A DNA stretch of 64,000 nt from Chitinophagaceae bacterium. GTDB taxonomy: Bacteria > Bacteroidota > Bacteroidia > Chitinophagales > Chitinophagaceae. Of this stretch, positions 63,416 through 64,000 are shown piece by piece; the stretch's first letter is position 1; the number at the start of each line of letters is the position of its first letter. A program made the translations under genes and the position numbers. Under the pieces are notes generated by a model. It saw only the letters and a program-made list of their open reading frames with translations, made no database searches and was not told the origin of the DNA. Location of the stretch: positions 62,001 through 126,000 of the forward strand of contig JAHBTR010000003.1 in assembly GCA_019638475.1 (NCBI GenBank). The letters are read 5' to 3'.

Positions 63416-64000
63416 TTAGTTTAATACTCTGTCTGATATTTCTTTTGCGATTTCTTCAATTGTAAAACTTGATGTATTCAATGCCAACATATCAGCTATT
63501 ATTGGGCTGAATTTTAAAACTTCGTTTTTACTGATTTTATGCCAAATTGGAAGTATTACTTTTTCTCCGTTTACTTCTCTTGCAAAAAGTCCATCCAATT
63601 CTCTTTGTGGCCATTCTTTGCTAAAAAATGCTTCTGATAAAACTACTATTCCGTAACGTGAATTTTTAAGTCCGTTGTCAATGGAACGTCTAAGACTATC
63701 GCCAACTCTCAACGTAAATTCATCATACCAAACTTTAAGTCCGTGTTGCTGTAAACACTTTACAAAATCTCTAACAAAGTCTTCCTTGTCTTCGGATGCG
63801 TGAGAAACGAAAACATCGTAAGCGACTTCTTGATTTTTTTCAGAATTAAATAAAATGCTTTCAGAATGATATTGGGTATGATGTAGTATGCTTAATTGTT
63901 CCCCACAATAGTTCATTACCTTAACCGTGTTTATAGAATAAAAAACATACAATTCTATTAGCCTTGATAAAGAAACAGTACCATCAAGCATAAAAGGGAA
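63416..64000 (-). CDS. TIR-domain protein (possibly partial at the window edge)
   Basis: The frame remains open to the last base of the window, with an ATG at 63991, so the true start may lie outside. The C-terminal two thirds (about residues 57-185 from that ATG) form a TIR domain: YDVFVSHASEDKEDFV, GLKVWYDEF, GDSLRRSIDNGL and GIVVLSEAFFSKEWPQREL, where the glutamate of WPQREL is at the catalytic position for NAD+ cleavage. The first 50 residues have no recognised domain. TIR proteins in bacteria often act in anti-phage defence by degrading NAD+ or in making signals, but a partner gene is not seen because the window ends here. Confidence 0.85.
   Translation of the reverse strand, partial: FPFMLDGTVSLSRLIELYVFYSINTVKVMNYCGEQLSILHHTQYHSESILFNSEKNQEVAYDVFVSHASEDKEDFVRDFVKCLQQHGLKVWYDEFTLRVGDSLRRSIDNGLKNSRYGIVVLSEAFFSKEWPQRELDGLFAREVNGEKVILPIWHKISKNEVLKFSPIIADMLALNTSSFTIEEIAKEISDRVLN

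Overview
The window is AT-rich chromosomal DNA from a member of the Bacteroidota, most likely of the Chitinophagales/Chitinophagaceae type (an inference from gene content only). Pointers to the phylum are two genes with type IX secretion C-terminal sorting domains, a TonB-dependent receptor with an STN domain beside a DUF4249 lipoprotein, PorG/DUF6089-like and DUF5606 proteins, the tRNA-tuf-tRNA-secE-nusG block, and repeated TAnnTTTG promoter elements of the Bacteroidota sigma factor. No rRNA, CRISPR array, prophage or plasmid gene was seen.

Layout. 1-7300: the tail of a ferredoxin-like gene, then a four-gene outer-membrane operon (secreted protein, TonB receptor, DUF4249 lipoprotein, macroglobulin/plug-like protein). 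7400-21600: mostly housekeeping (SixA-like phosphatase, EamA transporter, glycosyltransferase, endonuclease III, a large Omp85-like barrel protein, MBL hydrolase, ClC channel, MazG-like hydrolase, glycyl-tRNA synthetase). 21640-23290: a graveyard of mobile DNA with two truncated transposases and a hairpin element with perfect 24-bp inverted repeats. 23290-28290: DUF6702 protein, HupE/UreJ protein, M1 peptidase and Ig-like lipoprotein. 28420-31620: UvrD-like helicase-nuclease. 31660-41440: small secreted proteins, a MarR regulator with acyl-CoA dehydrogenase, copper ATPase, TsaE, ABC permease, GpmI, DUF5606. 41500-47300: GH3/beta-lactamase fusion, then the minus-strand unit tRNA-Thr, tRNA-Tyr, tRNA-Gly, tRNA-Thr, tuf, tRNA-Trp, secE, nusG, which is not followed by rplK. 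47500-51630: TlpA-like lipoprotein, NAD synthetase, a small membrane protein, tRNA-Lys, a secreted protein. 51640-52620: palindromes, hairpin-element ends and a decayed tRNase-toxin-like fragment. 52640-60200: NAD kinase, PorG-like protein, pseudouridine-phosphate glycosidase, tRNA-Leu, trigger factor, MATE exporter, NifU-like protein. 60320-64000: an accessory end with a Fic protein under an array of palindromic operators, a frameshifted T9SS propeller protein with a G9 tract, a structured GC-rich repeat resembling an integron attC site, and a TIR-domain gene that reaches the window edge.

The points most worth following are the right-hand end (Fic operators, G9 tract, attC-like repeat, TIR gene), a dispersed 30-bp perfect repeat with a third diverged copy, the family of small hairpin elements sharing the end ACTCTGCGGAAACGAAA, an orphan terminator implying a small RNA upstream of the DUF5606 gene, and the break of nusG from the ribosomal-protein operon. 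All calls come from reading the sequence; no database search was run.
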